Positions 9,288 to 21,586 of a stretch of 64,000 nucleotides of DNA are shown in pieces. Numbering within the stretch: the stretch's first letter is position 1; every line of letters begins with the position of its first letter. This DNA comes from Urechis unicinctus (lineage: Eukaryota > Annelida > Polychaeta > Xenopneusta > Urechidae). Position numbers and translations under genes: made by a program. The stretch lies in assembly GCA_034190875.2 (NCBI GenBank), contig CM067353.1:32119199-32183198 (forward strand), read 5' to 3'. Under the pieces are notes generated by a model. That model was not told the origin of the DNA. It did not search any database and worked only from the letters and a program-made list of their open reading frames with translations.

Positions 9288-10549
9288 GTCCTTCCTTCGT
9301 GGTCCAAGCCACATCGAGTTTCAGGTTCGTCACGTATTGAACCGCTAACAGACCACCTATTGATGTTTAGATCAGCTGGCAACCACGACGCTAGCTGATT
9401 GCTTCAGGACGTTTGTAATTGCTGGAAAATAACACAATCTCACAGGGGAATTATTGATGTAAAATTCAACTGTGTTCCTCTCATTCTAGGCTGTTCTCAT
9501 GGCCCTCCTGTAAGTTTCTTTTCCGCCAAGCACGGTTGTAATAACAATGGCCACTTATTCTAACGTAGGATAGTTGTAAACTTTGATGGATGAATTTTAT
9601 TCCAGGGGTCTGGTGAAGTTACCAAAACGTTTTAAACAGTTATTTGGTGAACGTTGTCTGCCAGAATGTGATATTTTTCGGTGCTCGTCATGGAAAGAAA
9701 CAGAAGCTTGTGGCAAATCCATGCGCCTTTCTTAATGATGTATTTGACCCGCTGACTATATTTTGAAATTAAAAGACGCTTCTAACATTGGTCCATAGAG
9801 CACAACAAGCTGCAACATAATCAATGATTTTATCCCACCAGGTCCATCATGTTACAGTTAAATGCCAAGTGGCACCAACAGTTGTTACTGCACATTTTTC
9901 ATGAACGTATCGTTTCATACCACTGTAGAAATACGTCCATTATCAAAACAGCCTTAATTCACGAAGATGAGGATTCTATCAATCAATTAACATAATGCAT
10001 TCATTTTCAGCCAAAATGGAACGTATTCAACTATTGTGGTTGTTTAATGTTAGGGCAGAGTTCATTTAACGCATTCACCATCCATGAATTGCGAACATAT
10101 TGTTTGTTACAATCCTGGTCGTAAGCATTGGTTAGGCTTTCGTCAACAATAAAAACATAACCTGCTCACACGCCGCTAAAGTCATGCGCATCATGTGCTG
10201 AACGTGCGGACCAATTGCGGTACCTTTTATCCCATGGCTCTGTTGGTTGCTGTCCGCTGGCGACGTCGCCCATAAGCTGTCAGACAACTATACTGTGATG
10301 CTTTACCTTTAACCGGAGTTATTGGGAGGCAAAAGGACTGGCAATCACCTCGATAATTCACTACAAGGAAGTTGGCGTTTTTAATGACTGCCATCTCCTG
10401 CCTTCTCATGGACTGTCACCAATATACGAGAAAAACTAACTTGCAAACTAACCTGATATCGTTCGATTCGCTGATGCGGGGAATATGCGAGAATGGAAAG
10501 GTGCTACAAGTGGTTCGGACAACTGACACATTGACGGTATGACATACTA
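9288..10549 (+). other. Start of host duplication landscape, no gene
   Basis: From 9288 to about 9670 the sequence aligns by eye with 25356-25800: the shared GTCCTTCCTTCGTGG, CAGACCACCT, GACGCTAGCTGATTGC and GAACTTTGTCTTCCAGAAT-like stretches come in the same order. Another landmark at 10452 (ACCTGATATCGTTCGATTCG) recurs near 10930 and, more diverged, 31390. No reading frame looks coding. Confidence 0.7.
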
Positions 10550-13327
10550 CAATCTAAGTTCTGCAAACGAAGTGGACTTGTCAGAGGGCAGTTAATCACT
10601 GTTGCTCCTTACAAGTAGTGGAACTGAGGATAAACACTGCATAGGTTAGTTGGCTTTGCTGCTTCAACGTTCTTTGAGATTCAGTCACTCGCCAATAACT
10701 TCACATAAACACCTAGTGCCAACCACAATGCGAGCAGACACATCGAAACCATCGATCACACCGAGCATTCATATTCATGTTGAGAAGCACGGTGTTATTT
10801 GTAACAGCATACTCAGGATCGAACCATTGACAGACCACCTTCTTATGCGCTGGTCAGTTCGCGGCCACGACTCTAGCTGATTGCTTCTGGACGATCGCAC
10901 GTGATTGCGTACAAATCCAACAAAATGAATTGACCTGATATTGTTTTGTTTCTCTGATGGAATTATGCATATCAAAAGTTGCTACAAGTGCTTCGTTCAA
11001 CTGACACGTTGACTGTCAGTGCTGCAAACGAATTGGTGCCTAAACAGCAACAGGTACCTATATTGGGGTAGCGCTTGCCTATAAACCACCAATGAGAGGC
11101 ACGCGTTCGTGGGATTGCTGCTTATCTGTGATACCATTTACTGGAACCGGGAGTAAATATAGCATTGCGTGGGTTTCCTCAATTGCTGAATTGGTCGTTG
11201 TTATTCCATTGTAACTCCTTATCCACTCTCTGAATACCTGGAGCCAACAATACTACTGGCTGGTGTTATTGCGCCATTTATCGACGCCCGTAGTGGGGAA
11301 TGATTACTACGACGTTATACGGCTAAGTTTTTCAAATATCAGTGATTATTTAATGGTGGCACTTGTTGCATTATACTTGAAGACCGCCAATATGGCTGCA
11401 TACTCATCGACTTCGAGTTGCTTGCGTTGTTATAATGGTGAATGACTGTGGATGTTTTGCAATGAGCTGTTTTAGGTACAAAACAAGCCTATTTTGTACA
11501 TCAACAGACCGTTTGCCACATGGAGATGGCGCCATGGGATGATGTCACGATTAGTGAAACTCGGGTAGACTAAGAAGAGGTAAGTGGGCGTTGTTGACGA
11601 AGTTGTCTTTGTTACTCTAACTGATCTTCGCTCAGAAAACCCAGCGCTAACAACGCCAATATCTCACCGCAATGCTGAATAATGCTCACGCTATTAGATA
11701 ATCTTCGTATTATGAGCATATATCTAATATCCATAAATCATGGTTTTTCAGGCCGAGAGAAACGATTTGTAGGCCCAGTTTAACTATCTACTGATTCATT
11801 TCCGAATGAGATTACTGGACGAGGGAAAGCGGGTATAACATGGCCACCTGTTAAAGCAAATTGGTCTTATTATGACATAATCGCAGCAAGAGCTCTTCTG
11901 CGCTTATGGAATAATATTTCTTTACACGCCAATAGTGGTGCATGACTTAATCTAAGTTCTGCAAACGAAGTGGACTTGTGTTGCTCCTTACAAGTAGTGG
12001 AACTGAGGATAAACACTGCATAGGTTAGTTGGCTTTGCTGCTTCAACGTTCTTTGAGATTCAGTCACTCGCCAATAACTTCACATAAACACCTAGTGCCA
12101 ACCACAATGCGAGCAGACACATCGAAACCATCGATCACACCGAGCATTCATATTCATGTTGAGAAGCACGGTGTTATTTGTAACAGCATACTCAGGATCG
12201 AACCATTGACAGACCACCTTCTTATGCGCTGGTCAGTTCGCGGCCACGACTCTAGCTGATTGCTTCTGGACGATCGCACGTGATTGCGTACAAATCCAAC
12301 AAAATGAATTGACCTGATATTGTTTTGTTTCTCTGATGGAATTATGCATATCAAAAGGTGCTACAAGTGCTTCGTTCAACTGACACGTTGACTGTCAGTG
12401 CTGCAAACGAATTGGTGCCTAAACAGCAACAGGTACCTATATTGGGGTAGCGCTTGCCTATAAACCACCAATGAGAGGCACGCGTTCGTGGGATTGCTGC
12501 TTATCTGTGATACCATTTACTGGAACCGGGAGTAAATATAGCATTGCGTGGGTTTCCTCAATTGCTGAATTGGTCGTTGTTATTCCATTGTAACTCCTTA
12601 TCCACTCTCTGAATACCTGGAGCCAACAATACTACTGGCTGGTGTTATTGCGCCATTTATCGACGCCCGTAGTGGGGAATGATTACTACGACGGGAATGA
12701 TTACTACGACGTTATATTTCGGCTAAGTTTTTCAAATATCAGTGATTATTTAATGGTGGCACTTGTTGCATTATACTTGAAGACCGCCAATATGGCTGCA
12801 TACTCATCGACTTCGAGTTGCTTGCGTTGTTATAATGGTGAATGACTGTGGATGTTTTGCAATGAGCTGTTTTAGGTACAAAACAAGCCTATTTTGTACA
12901 TCAACAGACCGTTTGCCACATGGAGATGGCGCCATGGGATGATGTCACGATTAGTGAAACTCGGGTAGACTAAGAAGAGGTAAGTGGGCGTTGTTGACGA
13001 AGTTGTCTTTGTTACTCTAACTGATCTTCGCTCAGAAAACCCAGCGCTAACAACGCCAATATCTCACCGCAATGCTGAATAATGCTCACGCTATTAGATA
13101 ATCTTCGTATTATGAGCACATATCTAATATCCATAAATCATGGTTTTTCAGGCCGAGAGAAACGATTTGTAGGCCCAGTTTAACTATCTACTAATTCATT
13201 TCCGAATGAGATTACTGGACGAGGGAAAGCGGGTATAACATGGCCACCTGTTAAAGCAAATTGGTCTTATTATGACATAATCGCAGCAAGAGCTCTTCTG
13301 CGCTTATGGAATAATATTTCTTTACAG
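10550..13327 (+). repeat. 1.38-kb tandem direct duplication
   Basis: Copy 1 is about 10550-11927 and copy 2 about 11947-13327, offset 1379 bases over most of the length. The copies are almost identical; visible differences include a short internal duplication of GGAATGATTACTACGAC in copy 2 and about 25 bases near the start present only in copy 1. Short frames (76, 66 residues) repeat with it and lack any coding signature. A diverged third partial copy lies at about 13515-13750. Confidence 0.95.
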
Positions 13328-14853
13328 CAATGGAGCCGCCCATTGTGGTACATACTAGCGATTCCTGAAACATAGTGCGTCCTGTATGCCTCGTTTGTTT
13401 GCTTATGTTGTGTTTGGATATTACACCATAACTATATCACCACTAAAACAACGAGATACAGGAAAACGTGGCACTTATAAAGTATTGTGTAACATATGCA
13501 CAAGTTATAGCGTATTAGAGCATGTTTCTAATATCCATAAATCATGGCTTTCAGGCTTAAAGAAAATGTTTGTAGGCCCAGTTTAACCATCTACTCATTC
13601 ATTTCCGAGTGAGATTACAGAACGATGGACAGGGGGTATAACATGGCCACCTGTTAAAACAATTCGTCTTATTATGACATATTGGCAGCAAGAGCTCTAC
13701 TGCTCTAATGGAATAATAATTCTTTACAGCAATGGAGCCGCCTATTGTGGAATATACTGGGTGAATCGTCCCGCATTAATGTGCATGCAGCAGGCTATCC
13801 GTATACCTTTCATTCCCAAAGAAAATCCCTGTCCTTCTCATTGGAGTATCGCATATAAACAGAACAAACTATTCCGACCCACAGAGCCATGTCGCCGCCC
13901 GGGCGTGGACTGGGCCTGAAGGCTAATTGTGAGAAGGCTGACGCCCTGATGACGTAACTGCAATAACCAAAGCTAAATGGAAATCGAAGCGCGCTGAAGC
14001 AGTCGTTAAATCAGATTGCCAATGACACTCACAAGTTGACATACTACAGGACTGCTCTAAAATTACGCACGTTCTGATTGGATGCTACTAGGAATGATTG
14101 CTCCAGTGAGCGGCTTGTTATGAGCATTGCAAACTCCTCAGGTTCATTCACGTCCTCTCCCGAGGTGATTTTATATGCCGAATGAGAGGTCATGACCCTT
14201 GACAGATGAGCAAACGCATGGACGATGCATATCGATAACTGCTTAATGAAAAGCAAGGTGATATATTACTCTCGCATCATACAGTTGGTTGGACAGCAGC
14301 ATGCCTGTTTGTAATCTTACCATCCTGATCCACGTTACGATGTTCTTCACTGTAACATCTCGCGTGAAAAAAGGTATTTACACGGCGCAGTCGTGTGTTG
14401 TAATGAACCTTATATCGAGCTCGTATGAAGCAGGCTGCAGACATTTTTTCTAGTAACTCAAAGCAAAATCATGACGATACTCCGATTGACTGTAATGAGT
14501 AATTGCTATGCAAAAACGCTTGCATCCGAGGTTAAAGAATACATCGGCCATTCATGCTGGATATATGGACTATGCGTTAAGTGATCTTTCCTCTTACGCA
14601 CCATAACATTGTAAGCTAAGCTAATACATTCGTATTCGCCATGTTAGATGTTATTGCTAGCTTTCATGATATGCATGGAAACTTCCATTCACCGTACCTT
14701 ACTGAATTCATGAATGACATCGTAATGACATTTGTAATACTTAATTAGCAATGTACTAAATATCGATCAAGCATTTGTACCAGTTGCCGAAAACATCAAT
14801 TTCAAGCTTAACATGAATTCGTATGAAGTATCACGTATAGCTTGTCGATTATA
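13328..14853 (+). other. Duplication landscape, no gene
   Basis: Contains the diverged partial repeat at about 13515-13750 and a block at 13385-13480 (ACCACTAAAACAACGAG) that recurs at 30195. The block at 13895-14010 (GGCTAATTG, CTGATGACGTAACT, AAGCGCGCTGAA) recurs at 30780-30860. No convincing gene is present. Confidence 0.6.
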
Positions 14854-15600
14854 AAATATATGTATATATGAGATGATATAGAGAGAGATATATATATAGA
14901 TATATAGAGAGATAGAGATATATAGAGAGATATAGAGAGATAGATATATATATAGAGATATAGAGAGATATCATATATATCTATATAGAGAGATATAGAT
15001 ATAGAGAGAGAGAGATAGATGAGAGATATATATATATAGTACGAGGAGAGAGATTCATATATATATAGATATATATAGATTATATATATAGATATATATG
15101 TATATATTACTATATATATACATATATATATATACAGATATATATATATTTAGATATATATATATGTGTATATATATATATATTAATATATATATAGATA
15201 TATATATATGTATAGATATAAATATTTTCTATATGTACAGTCTATATGTATATATTTATATACATATATAGGTATTTATAGGCATATAGATATTTATATA
15301 TATCTTCATATACATTTATATATATCTATATATATATATTTATAGATATGTATGTTTGTGGGATAGAGAGAGATATATAGATATATAAATATATCTATCT
15401 ACCTCTTTAGATAGAGAGAGATATAGAGAGAGAGAGAGAGATCTCTCTAGAGAGATCTCTATATCTCTCTCTCTCTCTCTATAGATATATATATATATCT
15501 CTCTCTCTCTCTAGGATCTATCTCTATAGATCTATCTATCTCTCTCTAGATATATCTATCTCTATCTCTCTCTATATATCTATATCTATATATATATATA

Positions 15601-15640
<40 letters not shown>
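14854..15640. repeat. Compound TA/GA/TC microsatellite with palindromes
   Basis: About 790 bases of mixed TA, GATA, GA and TC repeats. It switches from GA-rich to TC-rich on the same strand near 15420-15490, so the two halves can pair. It lies in the same ordered position as the TA array at 30499-30761 in the second long unit. Confidence 0.95.
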
Positions 15641-15642
<2 letters not shown>

Positions 15643-16207
15643 GGAAAGGGGTCGGCGTTATGTTGCAAGTGTGTGCTTGCCCTACCGGAAATGAGGAGCG
15701 AGTCATGTTCCAACACTAATGTGATCTCTATACCCAAATCGTCGAACACTCACAGGGAAGCCTTGTAAAATTCTTCCATGTTTGGGCAAATCCTTTGTCA
15801 TTGCCTTAACTTCTACCATCTTTGTCTGTGTCACGTGGGCTTTCATAGCCGTTGTTCGTAAAAGCCATGCTTATCGGGCATTCTAGTGAGCAGATATTAG
15901 GGTAAGTATTAGTGCGCATATGGAAATAAGCTCTGTAGATCAACACGCGACCATGACGCTAGTGGTTCTGGTGTCTTGTGATTGATTTTCAGAGCATAAC
16001 TGAGGCCTCCTACGTGAGCTACTGGGGCACTTGCTGCTATAACAAGTGCCGTAACTCCCGCCAGACAGCGTTGTTATCGAGGTCATCTGGACTTTAAACC
16101 CAACCTGAAAGAATGCATATATATCATGATCACTAGCTATCACTGTGTGTGACGCATCTGTCCTTCGAGACTCATAAACAGCGAAATATACATACTGTGT
16201 AATAAAT
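15641..16207 (+). other. Duplication landscape, no gene
   Basis: The block near 15890-15950 (GTGAGCAGATATTAGGG, GTGCGCATATGG) recurs diverged at 30915-30965. Nothing else is recognised. Confidence 0.5.
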
Positions 16208-16600
16208 GCACTTCGAAACATATGCACTATTCAATATATGCACTTTGAAACATATGTAATATTTGCCCTTTGAATCATATGTACTATGTAATATATTTCT
16301 TTAAAGCATATGTACAACGTAATATATGAACTTTGAAACATAGGTACTGTGTAATATATGCACTTTGAAACTTATGTACTATTTAATATATGCACTTTGA
16401 AACATAGGTACTGTGTAATATATGCACTTCGAAACATATGTACTATTTAATATATGTACTTTGAAACATAGGTCCTTTGTAATATATGCACTTAGAAACA
16501 TATGTACTATTTAATATAAGCACCTTGAAACATAGGTAATGTGTTATATATGCACTTTGAAATATAGAGACTATTTAATATATGCAACTTGTAACATAGG
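16208..16600 (+). repeat. 32-bp minisatellite, about 12 units
   Basis: Imperfect units close to GCACTTTGAAACATATGTAC followed by TATTTAATATAT. Two or three degenerate units of the same sequence lie at 31050-31140 and 52725-52815, each at the matching point of another duplication unit. No unique spacers separate units. Confidence 0.93.
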
Positions 16601-17705
16601 AAATATATCTCATGAAGGCTCTTTCTGTGATGTGGCACTTCTACCTTGCATGTCAACCTATAGCAAAAATTGAACCTACAATGATTTACTCTGCTTGAAA
16701 TGCGGATGAAAATGCGTGGGCGTTCAGCGCCCGGCAAATGCTCTGGACATTGATGAATTTAGTTGGGTAAAGGCTTTTAGTTTGGGGCGTAACTGCGTAT
16801 GAATATGAGAGTTCTGAAGGAATTGGACCATTTACGTTTCACTTAAAAGTTTAGCAGTATGCACGTTCATGATTTAGGGGTTTGGGGTATGCCTTTGGTC
16901 TCACACAACTCATATTGCATGGCAGTAATGCCTTTAGTGTTGATGAGTTCCGTTTTTCTTTAGACAACGCTAAGGTGGGAACATTGGATAGGAGCATTCC
17001 AGGAACATAGACGACGTTTAAAGTACGGCATACGTCCATAAATAGAGCATCATTCATTATTATGTTTGGCAATGTGGCGAGGGGTTCCATGGTTATATGG
17101 CAGAATGATAATGCCAAAAGCTGGACCTGGGGTAAGCCTAACTTGAGCTTTGTTGCTTCAGTATTCTTTAAAAGCCCACCACTCTCCAAAAGAAATATGC
17201 CTTCAGCTTTCATCAAACTATGCATACAATGCAAAAGGAATGTCCCTTTGCACTTCCAAAGAGAATAGCTTACCGCGTGAGCAGAAATAAAGTCTGCTAG
17301 ACACGTGACCAGAGAATGACAAGTATACTTTTGAACATGAAATCCTAGCATGTGTTGTTGACAATTCTCGAATTATATGAATCAATGAGATTTTTCAATG
17401 TTGCCTTGCATGTGAGCATCCAATGATAGTGTAACCCCTATCATATTTCCCGTTGTCTAACACAGCCCTGACTTAAATCTTTTCTTCTCGGCCCACGTCT
17501 AATTGACGTTCACTTTCGACATGGACGTGAAGCTGTAAGGTATTTGACAGTCATTAAGGTAAGCGCTTGCTATTTATGGTGCAGGAAATGGATATATGAC
17601 TAAAGATTTGTTTACTGATGGACAACGCACATGTATGACGCCTATAGTTGCTCGTTATTGCGGGATTATACAGCCCGTAAAGGGGAGGAATACTTCCCGT
17701 AATGC
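16601..17705 (+). other. Duplication landscape block with TGGGCGTTCAG landmark, no gene
   Basis: The block near 16600-16760 (GAAGGCTCTTTCTG, GCGTGGGCGTTCAG, GCAAATGCTC) recurs at 32140-32290, 35820-35910 and 53430-53525. Further right, ATTATTATGTTTGGCAATG near 17055 recurs near 32636. A 166-residue minus-strand frame at 16851-17351 has no recognisable domain and overlaps these noncoding repeats, so I do not call it a gene. Confidence 0.6.
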
Positions 17706-17762
17706 TAGAGAGAGAGACATAAGAAAAGAGTGAGAGAAACACTGAAAGAGAGATACAAGGAA

Positions 17763-17851
<89 letters not shown>

Positions 17852-17915
17852 AAGGAAGAAAGAGTGAGTGAGTGAGAAACAGAGACAAAGAAAGAAAGAG
17901 AGAGATAGAGAGATA
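17706..17915 (+). repeat. (GA)n microsatellite
   Basis: A nearly pure AG run at about 17765-17847, flanked by impure GA-rich sequence. The three long frames of repeated Ser-Leu on the minus strand are artefacts of the repeat. Confidence 0.97.
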
Positions 17916-20855
17916 GCGAGGGGATATAAGCAGCAACCCCAACCGGCCACTTGGTAGTCACCACAAGTCTTTGAGGTTTGCACTTGAGACTATGTTTTTG
18001 CTCAAAATATCAATCTGAAACATTCCATAGATAGTATTATTGGAAGCTAGAATCTTACATAATGATCTTTGTATTGGGGCTTTTGGAAAATGTTCACTAT
18101 GATGTTTTGAGCTCTGTTGACGCTTTTCGACAGCCATGCTACATTGCGTGGGCCATTGTAGCATTCATCGCTATTTGTAAATCGATTATTTCATCACTGG
18201 TTACCTCCATTAAAGGTTTGATTCAATGACAATGAGGTTCCACAACCCGATTGTTGGAATTAGTGCTATAAAATGGGCACTCTTTGATATAATTTGTATG
18301 TCTATTGACTTTTGGAATAGAATCGGAGTCACAGAACTCTGCGATATGAATTATCATTGATCAATAAAGCCCATGTTTTTTTAATATGTATGTGACTGTC
18401 TGTCAGTGTATATTTGTAATGTAAATAGCAGGGATACCTGTTATCGTATTTGCCAGCAAGACCAGATCAGAGCAACATGCCTCTTCTGTATGAGCTTTGT
18501 TAAAGCCGATGATCCCTACAGCCAACTCATCAATCCTTGACGTGCTATTGCGAAATAACCTCATATCATTCGTTGTCCGGCCATCACATCGATAAGCGAC
18601 TATTCTGTCAATTTCATGACGCTTCTCTCAGGGAGTGTTTGATTTGGACGGCATCGAGATATGCGAGTCTGGTATGTGATCCTGCAAAATGGGGATCTGG
18701 CTATCAACTGTCGTTCGGCGAGGCCCGGTTGATGTTTGGCGCAGGCAGGTATTGGCTGCTTGAAGAACGTGTGTTGCATTGGGCTGGAGAGTCTCGCCAT
18801 CGAAGGTGGCTTGTTCTGCAACATACCAATCCTACTATTAATGACGGCAGTAAATGTTTGGCTGGCGGCTGCATTCACTGTGGTTGACATCCGTGAATTT
18901 GGTTGTTGTATTCACTGTGGCAGACAAAAATGAGCAGTTTGGTTTGCGGCTACATTCAATGTTGAGTCGCTCAGTCAATACTGGATTGACAAACACACAA
19001 AGCTAGGACGGTTTTGAGGGCCTATGGTTTCGTGAACAACCCAAAAGCAACAGGTACATGTATTGTGGGGCATCATTTAGTGGAGTGGGCTTTGGGAATG
19101 TTACATAACTATCATGACATTTACTGGAACCGGTGGTAAACATAGCATTGTGTAGGTTGGCGTTATTGCTTCGTTGTTATTCTCAAGCTCCTTTCTCAAC
19201 ATACTTTGAACAAACAATAATATTGGCTGATGTTAAAGCGCCATCAATAGACGCCTGTTATGGGAAATGCAAACCGAGACATTGTGCTTCGTCAATGTAG
19301 AATGTGAGAGTGCATTGGATGTGCTCCCTATAGATAATTGCAATTAATGAAGTATCATAAATCAATTTCTGGCATAGGTACTTTTCTATTGTTAACAATG
19401 GTATGTATGTAATTGTCTTCTGATTTAACAACCAAGTCGACCAACAAGTGTCTCTCAAAGTTCATGATGTGAGTAGTTTATCATACGTTGTAAATCTGGT
19501 TTGAATAATCAATATTGACAATAGTTGCATCTACAGAAAACACGGAGCGATGTGACACAAAGCGGAGAATAATGAAGTCTTACATTACCAAGAGGATTCT
19601 ACTGACACGAGGCCGTGTACTTCAGTCCGTATTCGACGCCTGCATAGACAAAAAACCTCTCTTTTCTCCTCCGTTGAGTACTTATTTCTTCATGATCAGA
19701 ATTTCTGAAAAGCAGAAGGGGCATGACAAGATTGCGCAATGATAAGGGCGGAAATAGATAGTACAGGGTACTGCTGGGAATTCATCTCAGGCGTGTGATG
19801 TGTAGATGTATGTGTTGTGCCTGAATTCGATCGCCGCGCTCACCATGTAACACGGCCATATCGATGATACATCGTACACGGTAAAAGATGATAAAAGCTG
19901 AGGATTAAAGAATGTGGCATATCGTCAAATGATCGCGCGTGACGGTGAGCGTGTCAGACTGACCTATAACATGCAGACGTGGTGCTGGAGTACTGTCTCA
20001 ATAAACAAAAATGGTTTGACTTGTACATTACCAAGGTATCATTATGTTTCAGTTGGTAGCATGAATGGTATTAATGGAACGATATCTGATTACTCATTCA
20101 GGCAGGTCATATTTGGGAATTCGAAGACCTTACAAAGTCATCGGCAAAACCGGATTTTGATTCATAATTATTGCTACAGTGCGGCAAAATAAACGGCATA
20201 TTTGTTTTTGTTATATCGCTGTATATTTTCAGTTAGTTTTAACTGGAGGGATTTAGTTTTGCAGCGTTGTCATTGTATTGTACATAATAACTTATTGAAG
20301 CTAAAATTCGGCAACAGGACAAATGCTTCTCGGCGATAGGGATGACTGTGCATCGAGCACGCTGAAGGTAGACTGATAATATTAAAATCATGAGGCGACC
20401 CTGCTACTTGTGGCGGCCATCTTTGGTCTTGTCGTTGAATCGCTATAAGACACTGCCTCTCTCCTACGATATATGACACTCCTTGAACGCTTATCGAGTT
20501 GACGGGTGTGATATGCACGAGTATCGAGTTATCTGATCATTCTGTACGCGGCCTTTTTTGTGGGGAAAACCCAGCCATGGTAGACGGATGTTCTCGGTAT
20601 TGCCATTAAATGTCATCAGTGTTTGCAGAAAAGACTCTTCATTCGATAACCTGGTATACAATAACAAATAAAACGTTACTGAGGCATGCTGTTTGCCACC
20701 GCGAAAGATGCCCAGAGCCGCCATCAGATCCCCTCAGAGCCCAGCTGATGAGTGAAAAGATGATTTGGAAGAGTGCGGCGAATGGTCTTGATCCACCGAC
20801 ACTCAGAGCTGGATGGGAGGTTATATGGGAATGACAAACGATGAAATTCGCTGAC

Positions 20856-20857
<2 letters not shown>
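17916..20857 (+). other. Duplication landscape, no gene
   Basis: Ordered landmarks: CATTCATCGCTATTTG (18162, also 34060), CAACTGTCGTTCGGCGAGGC (18707, diverged at 27289), TCAATGTTGAGTCGCTC (18955, also 27525), AGCATTGTGTAGGTTGG (19143, also 25830 and 27727), GACGCCTGTTATGGGAAATG (19251, also 25940 and 27840), CAACCAAGTCGACCAACAAG (19428, also 26140) and TACCAAGAGGATTCTACTG (19587, also 54523). Frames up to 116 residues lie here but show no domain or codon signature. Confidence 0.6.
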
Positions 20858-20914
<57 letters not shown>

Positions 20915-21180
20915 TAGAGAGAGATAGATATATAGATATATATAGGGATAGATATATATCTATAGAGAGATATATATAGAGATATCTAGAGATATATATA
21001 TATATAGATATATATATATATGTACATATATATATATGTTGTTGTATATATCTATATAAATATATATATATATAAAAAGCATATCTCTCTAAATATATCT
21101 CTAATATATATCTCTATATATATATATCTATATATCTATATATATGTATACATGTAAATATATACATACATGTAGATGTA

Positions 21181-21217
<37 letters not shown>

Positions 21218-21307
21218 AGATATATATATATATATATCTATATATCTCTATATATCTATATATATATATATATATATATAGATCTCTCTCTATATATATA
21301 TATATAC
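20858..21307. repeat. Compound TA/GA/TC microsatellite
   Basis: About 450 bases that run from TA into GAGA-type, then TA/TC-type repeats. The strand switch makes long imperfect self-complementary stretches. Confidence 0.95.
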
Positions 21308-21586
21308 TCATATCTACTCATCGTCATTGGTGTGTAAATGTGATATTTAAGCTTAATAATCTCTGAACTCCATTATTTGGCATCAGATTGAGTACATTCT
21401 CTGTCATCAAGATGCAGTCGGTACTAGAGGTAGTTATTAAACAGCAGTATATTTCATTTTGAAGCATTTTAATATATGTGGATGAAGCGAGAACTGCTTC
21501 GTTGCCAGCCAATAAAAGTCTACGAGATACCCATGAGGACATGGGTGAACATGGCGAACAGTGTCAGAAACTTTTTTAAAATTTCA

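Noticed and set aside
16208-16600. CRISPR-like array (also 23472-23723)
   Set aside because: Units of 32 and 27 bases are head to tail with no unique spacers, and the DNA is animal; these are minisatellites.
16851-17351. 166-residue minus-strand gene
   Set aside because: It overlaps blocks that recur elsewhere without an open frame; no family is recognised.
17554-17983. Ser/Leu-rich long frames in three phases
   Set aside because: They read through the GA microsatellite and exist in every phase.
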